The notes beneath the pieces were generated by a model. That model was not told the DNA's origin. It was given only the letters and a program-made list of their open reading frames with translations, and made no database searches. Positions 45,341 through 58,160 of a stretch of 64,000 nucleotides of DNA are shown here, one piece after another. The stretch covers positions 469,053-533,052 of the forward strand of contig RHPI01001168.1 of assembly GCA_009103225.1 (NCBI GenBank), read 5' to 3'. The stretch is from Chlorokybus atmophyticus (lineage: Eukaryota > Streptophyta > Chlorokybophyceae > Chlorokybales > Chlorokybaceae). Made by a program: the position numbers and the translations under genes. Positions within the stretch are counted from its first letter, which is position 1; the number at the start of each line of letters is the position of its first letter.

Positions 45341-46142
45341 GTGGTTGCGTGTCACTTGCTGATGATCAACAAGTTATGCTCTGCAATCCAAGTTAGGAGC
45401 TACATTGGTATGTCCATGGCAGATCAACGTGCTAATATGAGAACTGACCACTCTCCAGTGCTCCTTCCAAGTGGACCGTGTGCATTGTGGCCGCAAGCAA
45501 TCCTCTCACCTGCACACAAGCATATGCTACTCGATGCATACTCCTTGTATCGTGCCACTGACCAAGAGCAGCAGCAGCAGGCGCAGGCAGCAGTTGCTTT
45601 CAATGCAGTAGCAATAGCAGCAGCTACAGCTCTTGCAGCAAAAGTTGAAGCCACTAGGACATGTGCTGCCTTTACTGCTGTAACAGCTGCTGCTGCTGTG
45701 GTTGAAGCTTTCAGTTACTGTAGCAATGACAGCTGGACCAGCAGGGGCTGTACTACAGCCGCCTTTAACACCACATCACACCAACCAGCAGCAAGCTGCT
45801 AGGACATGCACTGTACTGCTTCTACTGCCAATGCTGTACTGGTTGCTAGTGCTGCTGCTACTGCTGCGGGTCGGTGGCTTGATGGTGTTGAAAGCAGTTG
45901 TAGCACAGCCCCTGCTAGTTCAGCTACTACTGGCACCACTAACGCTGAAAGCAGCAGCAGCAATAGCAGCAACCGCAGCACCTGCTGCTGCTGCTGCTGC
46001 TGCTGTTACTATTGCTGTTTCTATCATTATTCCGGCAGCATTACTGCTCCCGCGAGTGCTTGAGGCACGAACACACAGAAATGGAATGTTTGCACCACTT
46101 GTTGCTACTATCGCAACCAAGTCAAGGAAGGAAACCTGCTAG
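45341..46142. repeat. imperfect CAG/GCT triplet-rich DNA
   Basis: Clusters of GCA/GCT/CAG with several inverted pairs produce long Ala/Gln/Leu-rich open frames on both strands (for example a 153-codon plus frame from 45341). Composition, rather than selection, explains these frames, so I do not call a gene. Confidence 0.5.
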
Positions 46143-46882
46143 CAAGTTTGTAACGCTACCATCATAACAAATGAATAGACAATGTACAATGCACAATATG
46201 ACAACTTATCATTGATACGGGTTGTTCAGGACTGACTTTGTTGCAACAACGACTTACCGAGGGTGATCTGACACCTTCAGCCTTGCACTCTTTTCCAACT
46301 CCACCATTGCATCCAATCCCATACCCAGAGTCACGGGAACACACATTTGATCATCACACACAACTACTCTGCATATATAGTTTCTCTGCCTACACACTAC
46401 ATGTTTGCGCCGATGGATCAGCTATCAAAGCGCCTCGCAGCGGTAACCACCAAACTAGAAGACCATCGCTGTCGTCATCATCTACAACATCCTCCAACAA
46501 TGATAAGGATTTGCAGGCAGGTACAGGCACTGCGAGGCAGGTGTTGATAGCCGTGGTGTTGACGCAATGGTGAACAACATCGACAGCACTACAGCAGAGT
46601 TTAATTCCGTCGAGTGAAACGGCAAACCATAAACGGCGGTACTCAATGGCTGCGGTAATCGTTTGCCGTTCATGTCGGACAAACCCTAAACAGGCGGCAA
46701 TGTTGTTGCCGGTGTCGCTGGTCTCTGGGGTTGGCGGGGCTGCTGCCTCGGTTTGGCTGAAAGAGGAGCTGCGCATTGCAAGGACTTGGTGAATTTGCCA
46801 CGGTTACAGCGCTGTGTTACGGCTGATGCCAACTGCTGTTTGAGGACCACTCTGCTGCAGCTGCCCGAAGTGCTTCCCAACC

Positions 46883-47959
46883 ATGGCGTCTGGCGCCCGG
46901 GGAAGCTCGCGCAAGTGGGGTGTTGACTTTGCGGGGGAGGGCGCTGGGTTTACAGGCAGAGCGCCCAATGACCCGCCGGGCTACGGCAGGGGAGGGGAAC
47001 AGGCAAGTGGGCAAGGGTCTTGTTACTACTTTTACCGTCATTATTAGCATGACACTCTGGTAGTAGTCGTTGCGTCAACCCATTCCGCACATGAGTCACA
47101 GGGAATGCATGCTCTGCCCACTGCTGAAGGTGGTTTCAACGACGTTGCTGACATTGCATGCCTGCACAAGGGCTGTTCAAGTAGTTTGGGTGTCTTTGCT
47201 ACATTGTCATGATATAACATGCTTGCAGGATGCGGAAAGCAGCACATCAACAAAGAGAAAAGACGCTGAGGTTACGATGAAGCAGAAGGTAGCTTAGTGT
47301 TACTTTGCAACCAGCCTGCAATGCACTGTCGCATGTGGATGCTGCGCAAACCAACTGATAAAGCGCGTTCGTTTACAGAAAGCTTGGGAGGCAGCTACTG
47401 CTCCTATGAAGCAGATACTTATGATGGGTTTCATGATGTGGATGGCTGGCAGCACAGTCCACATATTCAGCATTATGATCACAGCTACCGCCATATGGCA
47501 GCCCCTTCAAGCTATACGAGGAGCCCCTGCTTGTGAGCTCTTGCGCTGAGATGTAGTGGACTGCATTGCCATGGACTGACTTTGGTGTGGCGTGCTCAGT
47601 GTTCAAGAGGTTCAAAGATCCCAAAGTGGATACCTTTTCCTGCCAAGCAGTGTACATTCTTTGCAACCTTGCAGCATGTGGCATTGGCTTGTTCAAGGTG
47701 AGGTTCTTGTTCAACCTGTTTAGGCATGTGGCATTGTTGTCCTGTTGTGCTAGTCTCTTGATCTAACTATGGCATTATTGTGCAGCTCAATACGCTAGGG
47801 CTACTACCAACCAGTGCATCTGATTGGATATCAGACGCCGTCCCGCAGGCAAGTTGGCATGACGCATTGATTTTGGAAACAACAATCAGGTTTCGTAACA
47901 ATGCCAATATGCAGGCACTGGAGATCTCTGGTGGAGGGATTCCTCTTTCTCTGCATTGA
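46883..47959 (+). CDS. EMC4: ER membrane protein complex subunit 4 (EMC4), 6 exons
   Basis: Subunit of the ER membrane complex, which inserts tail-anchored and multi-pass proteins into the ER membrane. Exons: 46883-47002, 47229-47288, 47379-47532, 47600-47697, 47786-47848, 47915-47959. They total 540 nt (179 aa), matching the family's usual 170-185 aa, with phase kept. Hallmarks: RKWGVDF near the start, PNDPPGY, the KRKDAEVTMKQKKAWEAATA linker, TM1 ILMMGFMMWMAGSTVHIFSI, TM2 AVYILCNLAACGIGLF, and the signature LNTLGLLPTSASDW before a short tail SGGGIPLSLH and TGA. Introns 47003-47228 and 47849-47914 begin with GC (AG|GCAAGT). The ATG 46883 context (ACCATGGCG) is a strong start. Confidence 0.95.
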
Positions 47960-50554
47960 GGTGTTGCTTGGTTGTGCAGGCTTCGAGTAGGAGTAGATTG
48001 GTTGCAAAGCATGTTGCTGCTCAATTACAGTGCGCCTAGATGGTCTCTGTAGTGTGCTTGTCATCAGTGCCTTTCGATGGGGTCAGTGACGCATCGCGGT
48101 TGATATTGAACATGTGCGCATTGGTTTGACGAACACCAGTTTGCGACATTATACCTGCGCATATGAGAGGAGGCGTTCTGCATGCTGGCGCAAAGTGCTG
48201 TGAGAAAACCTTCCGTGTGTTTGCCACCACATGGTTGCCAAAAACTGTCAACTAATTCTTCTTGAGATTGTACAAACAATGCGCAACAGTATTCCTCATG
48301 ACTTGTGTCATGCACAACATGCAAGCATATGAACATCACACATGCACCGTGTGGCGCTGCGTGGTGTGGTGCTGTGGTCTTAACGCTGCTTCGTAAGTCA
48401 CGCACGTGTTGCTGAGGGGCCCAGCGCACTGCTATTCTTTACTTGTTTGCTGCCTGACTAACTTGTCCAATGTGTGCACCATCACCTTCACCCAACCCCC
48501 GTCTACCTCACCAACCACTGCCTTTGTTGCTTGTATAGGCTTTCCGACAGATCAAAGTGCATGCACACGCACACACAGCAAGCCAAGAGCAGGCAGAACA
48601 GGGTGAGCAATGGATTCAAGCGGGGGCTTCACCAAGACAACTTAGCTATGTGCAAGTAGCTAAGTGCAATGCAAGGGGCGGGCAGGCAGGCAGGCAGGCA
48701 AAGCAGGGTAGTAAAAAAGCAGCAAGCAGACCTGTGCAACAGGTGCTTGTATATATCTGTGCGCTCGATAAGCAGCAACAGCAACAGCAAGGGGACAATT
48801 GCAACAACGCGCACAACAACCACCCTTCTCCTACCCACCCTACCCTTACACCACTACATAAGGGCCACGGCAATGGGGTAAAAAAGGCAAAGCAATAACC
48901 ATGCGACTATGTGCAGCAGCGGGCGGGGTGGCAGTAGTTGATGATACCTGCAGGGGAGGGAGCACCCAGTGGTTACTTTTACGCCCCTCTTCGCCCCATT
49001 GTGGCCCCTAGCAACCACAACCACGACCACGGCGCTAGCGTTACTACGACAGTTCTGAGTTCTCAGCTGCCATCAGCTCAAACGTCTTAGCCACAGTATC
49101 GTTGACAAACATACACCTATAAGGGGTGTTAAGTAAACACCCTTGCATTAGTACATTGCATCGCATGAGAACGTACGGATGCGGCATGCACGGTGGGGAC
49201 GTTGCTGGCGATGCCGTGCGGAAGCCATTGGCAGTGTTGAATGCTTCATGATGTTGCAGCACGGTTGCAGTCAATGTATCCGCCAAGCAGTACGTGGCTA
49301 TCTGCAATTCAGCTCGCAACAATGTTACATAGAACTTTCTGCAAATCACTGCAATTGTTTTAATTTCAAACACCCCCGCCGCCTCATCCACTTGCGTGTA
49401 CAACACAAACCCACGCTGCAACTCATGCAGTTGCTGGTGATCATCTGACGCTGGTTGACCAGCCACAGGTGGCATCACCTAATTGTATGTATGCGTATAC
49501 CATGTGTAATTAGACGTGCTTTGCAGTCATATTATGCTCCTTGCGTATAAACCGCATTGTATACTTACTTTGTGCACACCAGGCACTCACCCTCATATGC
49601 ACTTAACTACCGGGCTATACTACTACATCATCTGAATTATTACCTAAATCACCACCCCGTTAGTCCTGCAAGCATGCATGCATGCATGCATAGGCTGTCC
49701 TTGTATGGCAAATGCAAAGCACAAAAATGCAGCAATTGAGCACGCAGTAGCACAGCAGAAACAACTCGAATAGAGTGAAATGCAGTGCAGTGCTGTAGAA
49801 CAAAACACGCACTCACGCACCCACGCACGTAGACACAGATAGCTCCCAGAACTGCATGCATGCATAGCCTATTAATTAAATGCATGCTTCACAATGTATT
49901 CACCTGCCCACACGGGCGAGTGCTGCTCTTGTTCTGCCTGCCCTGTGCATCCTGACTAAATCACCTGTTCAGAAGCTGCCTGTTTAATGGATGATGCTCA
50001 CATGTGCCCCATGGGCCACGGGCCGTGGCATTGACTGCAAAACGTGGCATATGCACACTATCATGCCAGCAACATTCTGCGCACGCGTGATCAATTGTGC
50101 ACTTATTGTGGAAATGGAAGTTGCCTGCACAATAGCAATGCCCCATGACCTGGTATTGCGTAAATAATTGGCAAACATGGTGTGAGTCACTTGCACAAGT
50201 CGTAAACATCACCAAAACCACTGATTCATTGTGCACACAGCTGTGTGCACAAATGCACAACAGCAGCTCGCATATCCTGTACAAAGCCACATAAAAACAA
50301 TGTACTTAATACAGTATGTGGATCTGTACTTTACGAGTCCTGCCAGTCTACCTGCATGTCTATGCCAATGCTACGACTTCCTCCCTGTACGCGCATTGGT
50401 TTGCAGGCTGTGACATGATTGCCACGGCAAGCATTAATAATGACACTACAAAGAATGGGGTGCAGTGCACCTGACCAGACTTGCCTGGTGCAGTCCTGCT
50501 TGTTGCACGCAGTGAAAGTCAAAACTGTGCAACCAGTGCAGGGGCCCATGCTGG
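47960..50554. other. intergenic and 3' flanks
   Basis: Mostly non-coding, with a GGCAGGCA run at 48676-48700 and repeated GCATGCAT words. One candidate frame is listed separately (49044-49478). Confidence 0.3.
49044..49478 (-). CDS. hypothetical ORF, possible terminal exons
   Basis: A 144-codon frame whose end, FVNDTVAKTFELMAAENSEL and TAG, follows an acceptor-like CTTATAG (about 49122). Its start contains HELQRGFVLYTQVDEAAGVF. It is probably one or two exons of a larger minus-strand gene. No family is recognised. Confidence 0.3.
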   Translation of the reverse strand: MMPPVAGQPASDDHQQLHELQRGFVLYTQVDEAAGVFEIKTIAVICRKFYVTLLRAELQIATYCLADTLTATVLQHHEAFNTANGFRTASPATSPPCMPHPYVLMRCNVLMQGCLLNTPYRCMFVNDTVAKTFELMAAENSELS

Positions 50555-51489
50555 CTACAAGTCGGCATACTTGCATGGGTCAACAGCAGCTCCTCCCGGA
50601 CTGCGAATCTCCCAATGCAAATGCGGACCAGTAGCCCTGCCAGTCTCGCCAACAAGAGAAATGCAGTCTCCTCGCTTGACTCTCTCTCCCTCCTTGACCA
50701 AGATTTCACTGTTGTGGCCATACAGAGTGCGCCAGCCGTCCGCATGCGTGATCTGCACATACACGGCGACGTCAGCACTACTGTGTTAAAGCTCAAGGTG
50801 TTAATAGCAAACAGTGAAAAATAATTGCATACCTCCACAAGGTTGCCGAAGCCGCTGACCTCCCAGCCAGACCAGGTGACCTCGCCATCGTCAGCAGCCA
50901 TCACAGGAGCGCCTGTGGGTGCCGCAAGGTCTACACCATTGTGAAACTTGCCCCAGCGAGGCCCATACAGCGAGCTGATGTCCCAGTGCTTTTCCACAGG
51001 CTTGATGAAGCCGCTCCAGCCAGGTGCAGCTTCCTGTGCAACAAAAGCACAGCAAACATCAACACATGCCTCAAAACAACAAGACCGGCCAAGCACAAGG
51101 AGAAGGACAGGAACTAAGTTGTGACCGTCAATGTGCATTTTGTACCTGTGCTGCTATTTTGGCTGTGTACAAGGCAGCCTCGCGGTAGTTCCACTCAGAC
51201 TCATAGTATGATACCGAAGTGCTTGCAAGTGGAGCCAGGCGCTTGGCTTTGTAGGTGGTTTGCGGCGGCAGCAGCTTGCGTCCAGCCTTCTGGATCTGTA
51301 CGGCGAGGTGCGCGAGTGTCTTGTTGTTCCACACCGCAAGGTGTACTTGGCGAAAAGACTGCTCCAAGTTGGCTTGAACCCAAGCCACAGGATCTGCCCG
51401 CCCCGCGGTGGTGGGCGTCACTGGCGACTGGTCGCCGCAACAGCAGCCTGCTCCGTGGGGCTTGTTGTGCACCATTGTGGCCTCTGAGT
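50555..51489 (-). CDS. M23 family (LytM/lysostaphin-type) metallopeptidase, 5' exon unresolved
   Basis: Zinc endopeptidase fold that in bacteria cuts peptidoglycan cross-bridges. Exons 51489-51146, 51033-50833 and 50752-50555 join in phase (GT-AG). The catalytic domain has SSLYGPRWGKFHNGVD with the first zinc ligands H-x3-D, a GAPVMAADDGEV strand, GFGNLVE joined by splicing to ITHADGWRTLYGHN (auxiliary His), VKRGDCISLVGETG, and GPHLHWEIR with the H-x-H ligand. All zinc ligands are present. The preceding exon has an alpha-helical stretch VAWVQANLEQSFRQVHLAVW. A further 5' exon must exist near 51590-51720, but its start and any signal or transit peptide could not be fixed. Algae and bryophytes with plastid peptidoglycan keep such hydrolases. 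That role is inference. Confidence 0.85.
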
Positions 51490-52641
51490 CTGCACGACAT
51501 AAGCAAGAAGGCAGAAACACAGCGTAAGCGTCAAGCCAGCAGCAATGCGCACGCATAAGCATTGTCAGGACACATAATGTGCTTACAGTTGGGAAAGCGA
51601 GCAACTTCGCGAGCGAGAGCCGGGCAGCAAAAGCGGTCGAGCTCTCAACGACCAACACCGGCGCCGCTACCTCCTTCCACAACAGCTCTCCCCTTGGCCT
51701 GCTCTGCCCTGTAGCCAAGCAGCTACTGCGGCGGCGGGTGGCTAAGCCAAAAAACAAGCTGCTACTACTTCGTCGCAAAAAACGGCAGCCAAGTGCAGCT
51801 CAGCAACCACAGCAACAGCACTCCCCCAAGACACCAAAATGACCTCTACCACGACCGTTGCGCCGACCACAAGCGCACAAACAACACCACTGCCGCCTCC
51901 CCTCCCGCCCAAACACCCGCCCCAAAACTTGGCCCGCCTCCTGGCCAGCTGGCCGCCAAAAACCAGTAACTTAACGGGGAATGCGGTCTGTTTTTCGCTG
52001 CTGACGGCCGCGACGCGCAAACCTACACGGTCAGTGCGGATGCGCGCAGCCTTAGGATGGACAGGTGTCTATCAATGGTCGTTGGATGCGCGGACTATTT
52101 TTTCTAGCGCGGTTAAGTGACTGCGCCAATGGTGCTCGTCGCCCCCGCGGCCTGGATAACGCTCACAATGTGCGCGCAACTGGCTGGCGTTTGGGCTGCA
52201 GCTGCTTCCCTCACGATGTTAGCCATTTGGCAACATTCGTTACGAGCAAGCCGGTGTTCATGTGTTCATGTGTTTCAAAATCTTGTTGTTCACTTATGTA
52301 TGGGCATCGCAGTTTACACTGTGTAAGGGTGACAATCGGGCCATTCACCATGGCTCATTCTCAATTACCGCCCATGCCATGATGCAGGAGGAGCCGGCGA
52401 GCCAAGCTGCGGAGTGGCGTAGAAGCGCCTGCTATAGTAACAGGCGATCTGTGGAGCACGTAGCCCATTCGTCTGTGTTCTGTCCACGGAGCTTCTTCTG
52501 CCTGCCTTAACCCACTCAACGGTCACATGGCTTGAATCGCATGCGTGCCAATCATGCAATGTGCCACTACTACTACTAGCGCAACTTTGGCCTCGCGAGC
52601 CAGTTGCGACACGGGCAAGCATTGGGTTGCATCACGCCTTA
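51490..52641. other. 5' region of the M23 gene and spacer
   Basis: Likely contains the first exon(s) of the M23 gene on the minus strand and its promoter. Beyond 52020 nothing is recognised. Confidence 0.3.
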
Positions 52642-54259
52642 GAGCCACAACGGACCAACCCGAGTTTTAGGGCCCGCAGCTCGTGTAAAACCTCGTATGA
52701 CCCTGAAATGCGAACGCGTCACGGTTTTAGGGATGAGTTTTGGATCGAGCCACGTAAACCTCGTACCATTTTTGTAAAACTCCTAAAATGCACAGTTAGT
52801 GAGGAAAAGTAAATCACCATTGGGGTTGCGCGCATTTCATGAGCTCCCGCCCTTTCCGCCTCCGTTTCATCACGCCTCTGTCTCATAGCTCAAAGCCCCT
52901 GCCGCCGTTGCTGACGGCGGCCACATACATAAACAGAAACAGAAACAGAAACATGTACTTATACATATACACTTACATGTATACACAAATGCATGTGACA
53001 CATATATACACGTATACATACATATATATGCAAATGCATGTAAATATATATATATACACATATATATGTAAATAGACATCGTTGTATGTTCATGTCAATT
53101 GGCTGTGTATATACATGTTATGTGTATACATATATGTAATTATGTATGTACTTATATACATGTATGGATATATATCTACATTTATTGATATATTTGTATG
53201 CAAGTATATAGAATCACTCATAGCATAACTTATACATATACATATTGATGAACATGAACATATATGTTATGCTATACATATTTGTATATTCGAATATGTA
53301 CTTATACTATAGTTATATGTGTATATTTTTATGTATATGTCTATTACATGTACATGTATATAAATGCATGTATGACACATAATTATACATATAAAGATAT
53401 GTAAGTATACATGTTTGAAAATCTATGATGTACATATAGCATGTACATAACATGTAACATGTATATGTAGTATATATATTTATCTGTACTCTTACAGGTA
53501 CAATCGATATATATATATATACATATATATGTAAATATAATTACATATGTTGTACATATACATATATATGTATCCATACATATGTATCAATGTATATAGC
53601 CATGTGTAAGATATGAATATGCATGTATATACACATATATATATATATATACATAAACATATGCATATATTGATATATATACATGTGTGATGATTATGTT
53701 GCTGTTCATGCATGCGATATACACATGTACATACATGTACACATATATATACACACATGTACACATATGTGTGTACATGTGTGTGTATGTACACACACAT
53801 ATGTGTACATGTGTGTGTATGTACACACACATATGTTTTGTGTGTGTGTGTATATATAAACATATATGGTTGTGCACACATACAGATATTATATGATATT
53901 TCTGTGAATATATGTATAATGTATATACATATAAATATATATGTATATACACATATGATGACCACATGTGTGCGTATATTTATGTGACTTAATTTGTGCA
54001 GCTGTACATACATATAAAGATGTATAGACGTCTTAACATACACATGTGCCCACGCCGCCGCCACCTTAATAAGTAGTATGAACGCTTGTTGCTCTTGGGG
54101 AGGCACTCGTGAGATGCCGCTCCCCGCCAATCGCAACATTTTGGCCCTAAAACTTTCGGGTCGTTTGCGGTTTAGGGCCCGACCAGTTTTAGGGCTTGAA
54201 ATCAGGTTTTAAAATCACCCAAAAACTTTCGGCACCAAAACCCGGTCCGTTGTGGCTTC
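52642..54259. mobile_element. TIR element with AT-rich satellite body
   Basis: Left end GAGCCACAACGGACC and right end (inverted) GAAGCCACAACGGACC form terminal inverted repeats continuing into TTTTAGGGCC-type words on both sides. A TA dinucleotide flanks both ends (52640-52641 and 54260-54261), as in Tc1/mariner-type insertions. The interior carries no transposase. From about 52930 to 54040 it is an ACATATATACAC/TATATGTG satellite. It is probably a non-autonomous element whose core has filled with microsatellite. Confidence 0.6.
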
Positions 54260-54278
54260 TACTTGTGACAAGTGAGCG

Positions 54279-54490
54279 TCATTGATGTGTCTGCAGCAGC
54301 CATCGACGGTAGTGGTCGCGACTCGCAAATGCAGCTTCAAAAACTTCTTGCGTGATGCGTGACTGAAGTTGTGCGTGAGAAGTCTGCACCAAGTTACGGT
54401 CCAGCTGCCACGTGCTCTGCTGCCACGCTTGCTGCAAGTTCTTGCCCCGTTGCTGTATCAGCCATGCAATAAATGCTTGTAACGTGTCAG
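54279..54490 (-). CDS. terminal exon of an unknown gene
   Basis: After acceptor TGTGAG a 69-codon frame runs ADTLQAFIAWLIQQRGKNLQ, then Gln/Trp-rich QAWQQSTWQLDRNL, then RITQEVFEAAFASRDHYRRW, and stops at TGA. Helical and clearly biased, it looks like true coding sequence. The upstream exons were not found. It ends 20 bp from the TIR element. Confidence 0.4.
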
Positions 54491-56559
54491 CTCACATCAA
54501 ATAGGTGTATTGAAGCACTCCTCTCACGCATCATGTTGCGTCAACGACATTACACATAGCATGCGTAAGTTTGTGTACGGTGCACACACATGAAGGTCAA
54601 CCTAGCAGATACTTGACAAGTAACTTCCTTGCAGCATGCATTTTCAATGGCAATATTTAATGGGGAAAAAATTGGGGTTGCAATTGCATAGCATCATTGA
54701 GCTTTTCACCTCCACCGTTTTTCAAGCCTTAATTTGCACTTTTGGCCCCTACGTAAACTCGAACCTTATATATCCTCAAACTGGCTTTTTGTCTTCATGT
54801 GCAACCAATGGGACCGGTTATTCAACATAGCATGGCAGAGCAGATTGCATTATTACTCATAAGGCAACAAACAAGCAACATACCACACAAAGCAAAGACA
54901 CGGGGTGGGGGGCCAATTATGCCAGCTATATGTGCGCTATGTAGGAACGCAAATGAATAGGGGAGGGGAGGGAGCAGCAAGCAGTAGAGCAAGAGTTGGG
55001 GATAACCTGCCAGCATCGCGCAGCAACGCATGCGTCTCTGCCGCACAGGCTGTTCTTCTCCCCCCGCCCCCCCTCCTGCCCTACTGCTTTCTTATCTAGC
55101 CTACATGCCTGCTTATTGCGTGCTTGATTGTTGTGCGCTAATGTTACGCACTCGTGTCTATCCTTTATGTTGATTGCTAAGCGCCACTCTGTGCCCGCTC
55201 ATGAATCTTAATGCCAATGTAAATTTCAAGGCTTGCATGTGTGCATTATTAGTTGCATGGCTTTACTCTATATGTATGCTGTTTTGTGTTTACCATGTAC
55301 CAAAGATTGTGTTTGGGTGGTCACGGTGCATTTACGTTACCCTATTGAGCAAAATGAGTATACTTGTCATCAGAAAAAATTTGCATACGTCAACGTCGCA
55401 ATGCCGCTGCCCTACCTACAGTCGGACCATGTATGACGGCCAGTCCACATTGTCACCAGCAGTCAGCTAGTCAGGTACCAACCGTCCGATGCCCATTATT
55501 GGCCACTGACGGCGGACTGCCTTCGTGACCTGCTGTTTGCGGCGCCGACCTGAGACGGACTGACAGTCGACCGTAGTTTTGCACGGGCGACTAATGGTGA
55601 CTGAGTGGTAACCTTGAGATACCTGAAAACTAAGTTGGTTAGCTACAAGGTAGATTATGGTGACGGAGCGGATTGTTGGGTACTTGAAAACTTGGTTAGT
55701 GAGCTTGAAGGCGACTTATGCAAACAACACAGTACCTTTTAGCTACGGGAAACATCAACAAATTAGCCAACAACGGACTGAAGGTACCAACGGGGTACCT
55801 GGAGTTTAACTGTTCAAGCCTTTGGTTGGCGAGCAGGTGGTTGATGGTAACAAACCGTTCATAGTCACATGCCTTAATGAGCGGCGCAGTTAGCGGTCAG
55901 TCTATTATTGGCAAAGTACAGTCTACCCTTGCTAAGAGCATACTGTTTGTCCCCAGCAATCGTATGCTCTTGGCGAGGTTATGCTCGTGGCGTTTAAGAG
56001 AATAACTTGCTCTTAGATGTCAAGAGCTTATTTACGCTATTAAAACGGTTTTGCAGCAAAAACATGTATAAATAAAACTTTGTGAGTTATTGTGCTGGCT
56101 AATGCATGTTCAATCAATTGCTTACTTGAGAAGCATGTAAAAGCACATACAAAATTAATGAAACTCAATTATTATATGTGTGATGCAGTGATCAAATGCC
56201 CTTTATGCATGTGTCTGCATGCTCGATTTATTGGTTTATACACTTTTTAAAGTTATTGCTGGTGTTTTTCAATGTAAGACATGCGCATGAACTCATGTAT
56301 GCGCTACTCGCGCATTAAACACCATGAGCAAGTCACATGTTTACAATACACAAGTCAACAACCTAAACATACCACACTAATCATCAACTATCAAAGGGTG
56401 TTCGGCCGTCGCACTGCTAGTTGCCACATGCAATGCCGACGCGTCAGTGGTCAAGACATGAAAGAACTCATGTGCAACTCATGTGTTAACACTGCATGCG
56501 TACACACCGTCATCATCCGCATTAGAGTCGTCCTTTGGTGGGCTCAGTGCCCCGACATT
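54491..56559. other. intergenic, no gene recognised
   Basis: From 55480 to 55900 short words such as GGACTGAC and GGTAACCTTGAG recur, a diverged repeat. No coding frame of note. Confidence 0.35.
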
Positions 56560-58160
56560 CAATAAAAAACTTCGTCACTCTGGCTCGCTTCGGTGGGAAA
56601 TGTTTCATCGACCTCGACGAACTCAGCGGCAGGCAGCATATCAACACGCGGGATGGGCAGCGCTGCATCATGTCGCCCATGTCGTGTATCACCGCCTCAA
56701 TGATGCAATCGCTTTCGGGGGGATTGGTGGCATACCATTCAGCAGGGGTAATGCCAGTCTTCCTCCAGCAATTGGAGATGGGTCGTGCCGCTCAGCTCCT
56801 GCCACACCTCGCGATTCCACATAATGGCGTCGCGATCTGTACCTTGATTTTGCTCAAGCGGAGGGTGGGGTCGGCGTCAAATTGCTGAAGAAGGTGCTAC
56901 ACAAGCTTCCTTTTGTACCTGCACATGAAGAGCAACAACAACATCATCAATAGCATTACAATCTCTAACAAACATGGGGGTCCTAGGGGTCGGCCCCTCA
57001 GCCCAAAAATGTTTCACATCTTATTAAAATTAACAGCTCTGTTTGTTTCGAAACAGTGCACTGTCACTCACCTGGCCTTGAATGCGACGATGATGCCAGC
57101 GTCTTAAGGTTGCACTTTGGAAGTGGTGTTGGCCGGGAAAATCAGACACTTGATGTTGCTCAACTCCAGCGTTCGGAAGCCTTCTTCCATGCCATGTTCG
57201 GCATATGTGTAGGCATGTGTTGAGGAGTTGTTATAGTAGCAAGACGTGTCTGTTTTGTAGCTTCATGTACAGGTTGAAGGCACACAATCATTGGCTGAAA
57301 ACCTATTGCACATAATACATATCAATAAGTTGCATGTGCGGTTGCAGTTGTAACCACACGAGACACTTACTTGTGAGTTCATCCAAGCTTTCTTGTTATA
57401 GTCGTAGTCCACGCCAATGTGGATTGGCGTCCAGGGTCTGCCAAAGGATTTGGGACGCTTGTATGTGCCGATGATGAGGATGGGCGCTTCTCAAAGCCAT
57501 CAGCATTAACATATAGGACTGCTGTAATCCCATCTTTCTCTTTTTCCCCCCTTTAGCTTCCTCCGTTGCAGTAAACAGAATACGACACGGGCATGCTCTA
57601 TATAATACTCCACTCTCATCCACGTTCCACACATCAACTATGCGGTATTTACCTATAATAAGAGGCAACCTACTACGGGCTGCATCCACACCCTCCTCGT
57701 CTGCATCCTTTGGTTCACCATCCAAAGTTTTTGCAGCAATGCCATGTCGCTTTTTAAAACGGTAAACCCAACCATGTGAAGCATTGAACCCCTCTATGCT
57801 CAGCTTGCTAGCAAAGTCTCTTGCTTTCTCCATCAACATGCCATCAGTTATCAATGCGTTGCGTGCTCTGGCCTGGTCAAACCACGCATACAGTCCATCC
57901 TCCAACTTAGAGTGAGCGGCAACCCGCATCCTCTTATGCTTGGCAACATGCTTGCCACCCGACGTCAACACATTAGCTGTGTGTTGTCGCTGTTTGCCAA
58001 GGAGTTTTGAGAGAGAACTCTGTTTGATGATGATCTTGAGCTCGATTTCGATAAGGGCAATCAACTTTGCTTGTTTGAGTCCTTAATGGGCGTCACATAA
58101 CTCAGTGATGCGTTGCTTGTCCGTTATGGAAAGGTTCTCACGCTTGAGTCGTGAAGCCAT
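56560..58160 (-). pseudogene. pogo/Tigger-like (CENP-B related) transposase, decayed
   Basis: Tc1/mariner-superfamily transposase. From ATG 58160: MASRLKRENLSITDKQRI, the N-terminal helix-turn-helix, interrupted by TAA near 58086. Next come the CENP-B type DNA-binding domain (LEDGLYAWFDQARARNALI, FNASHGWVYRFKKRHGI) and the first DDE block VWNVDESGVLY. A frameshift near 57545 moves the rest into another frame, with VNADGF, then the NKKAWMNS block ending at donor GTAAGT (57371). A further exon (to 57072) has FPANTTSKVQP, then a TAA, then DAGIIVAFKA, the second DDE region. Tail exon remnants extend to about 56560. Two stops and a frameshift show that it is inactive. Confidence 0.75.

Noticed and set aside
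45341-46142. Long Ala/Gln/Leu-rich ORFs
   Set aside because: They arise from CAG/GCT-rich DNA on both strands, with no splice logic or conserved block.
53492-54139. 215-codon Tyr/Ile/His/Val-rich minus-strand ORF
   Set aside because: It lies wholly in the ACATATATAC satellite, where stop-free frames are expected from composition.
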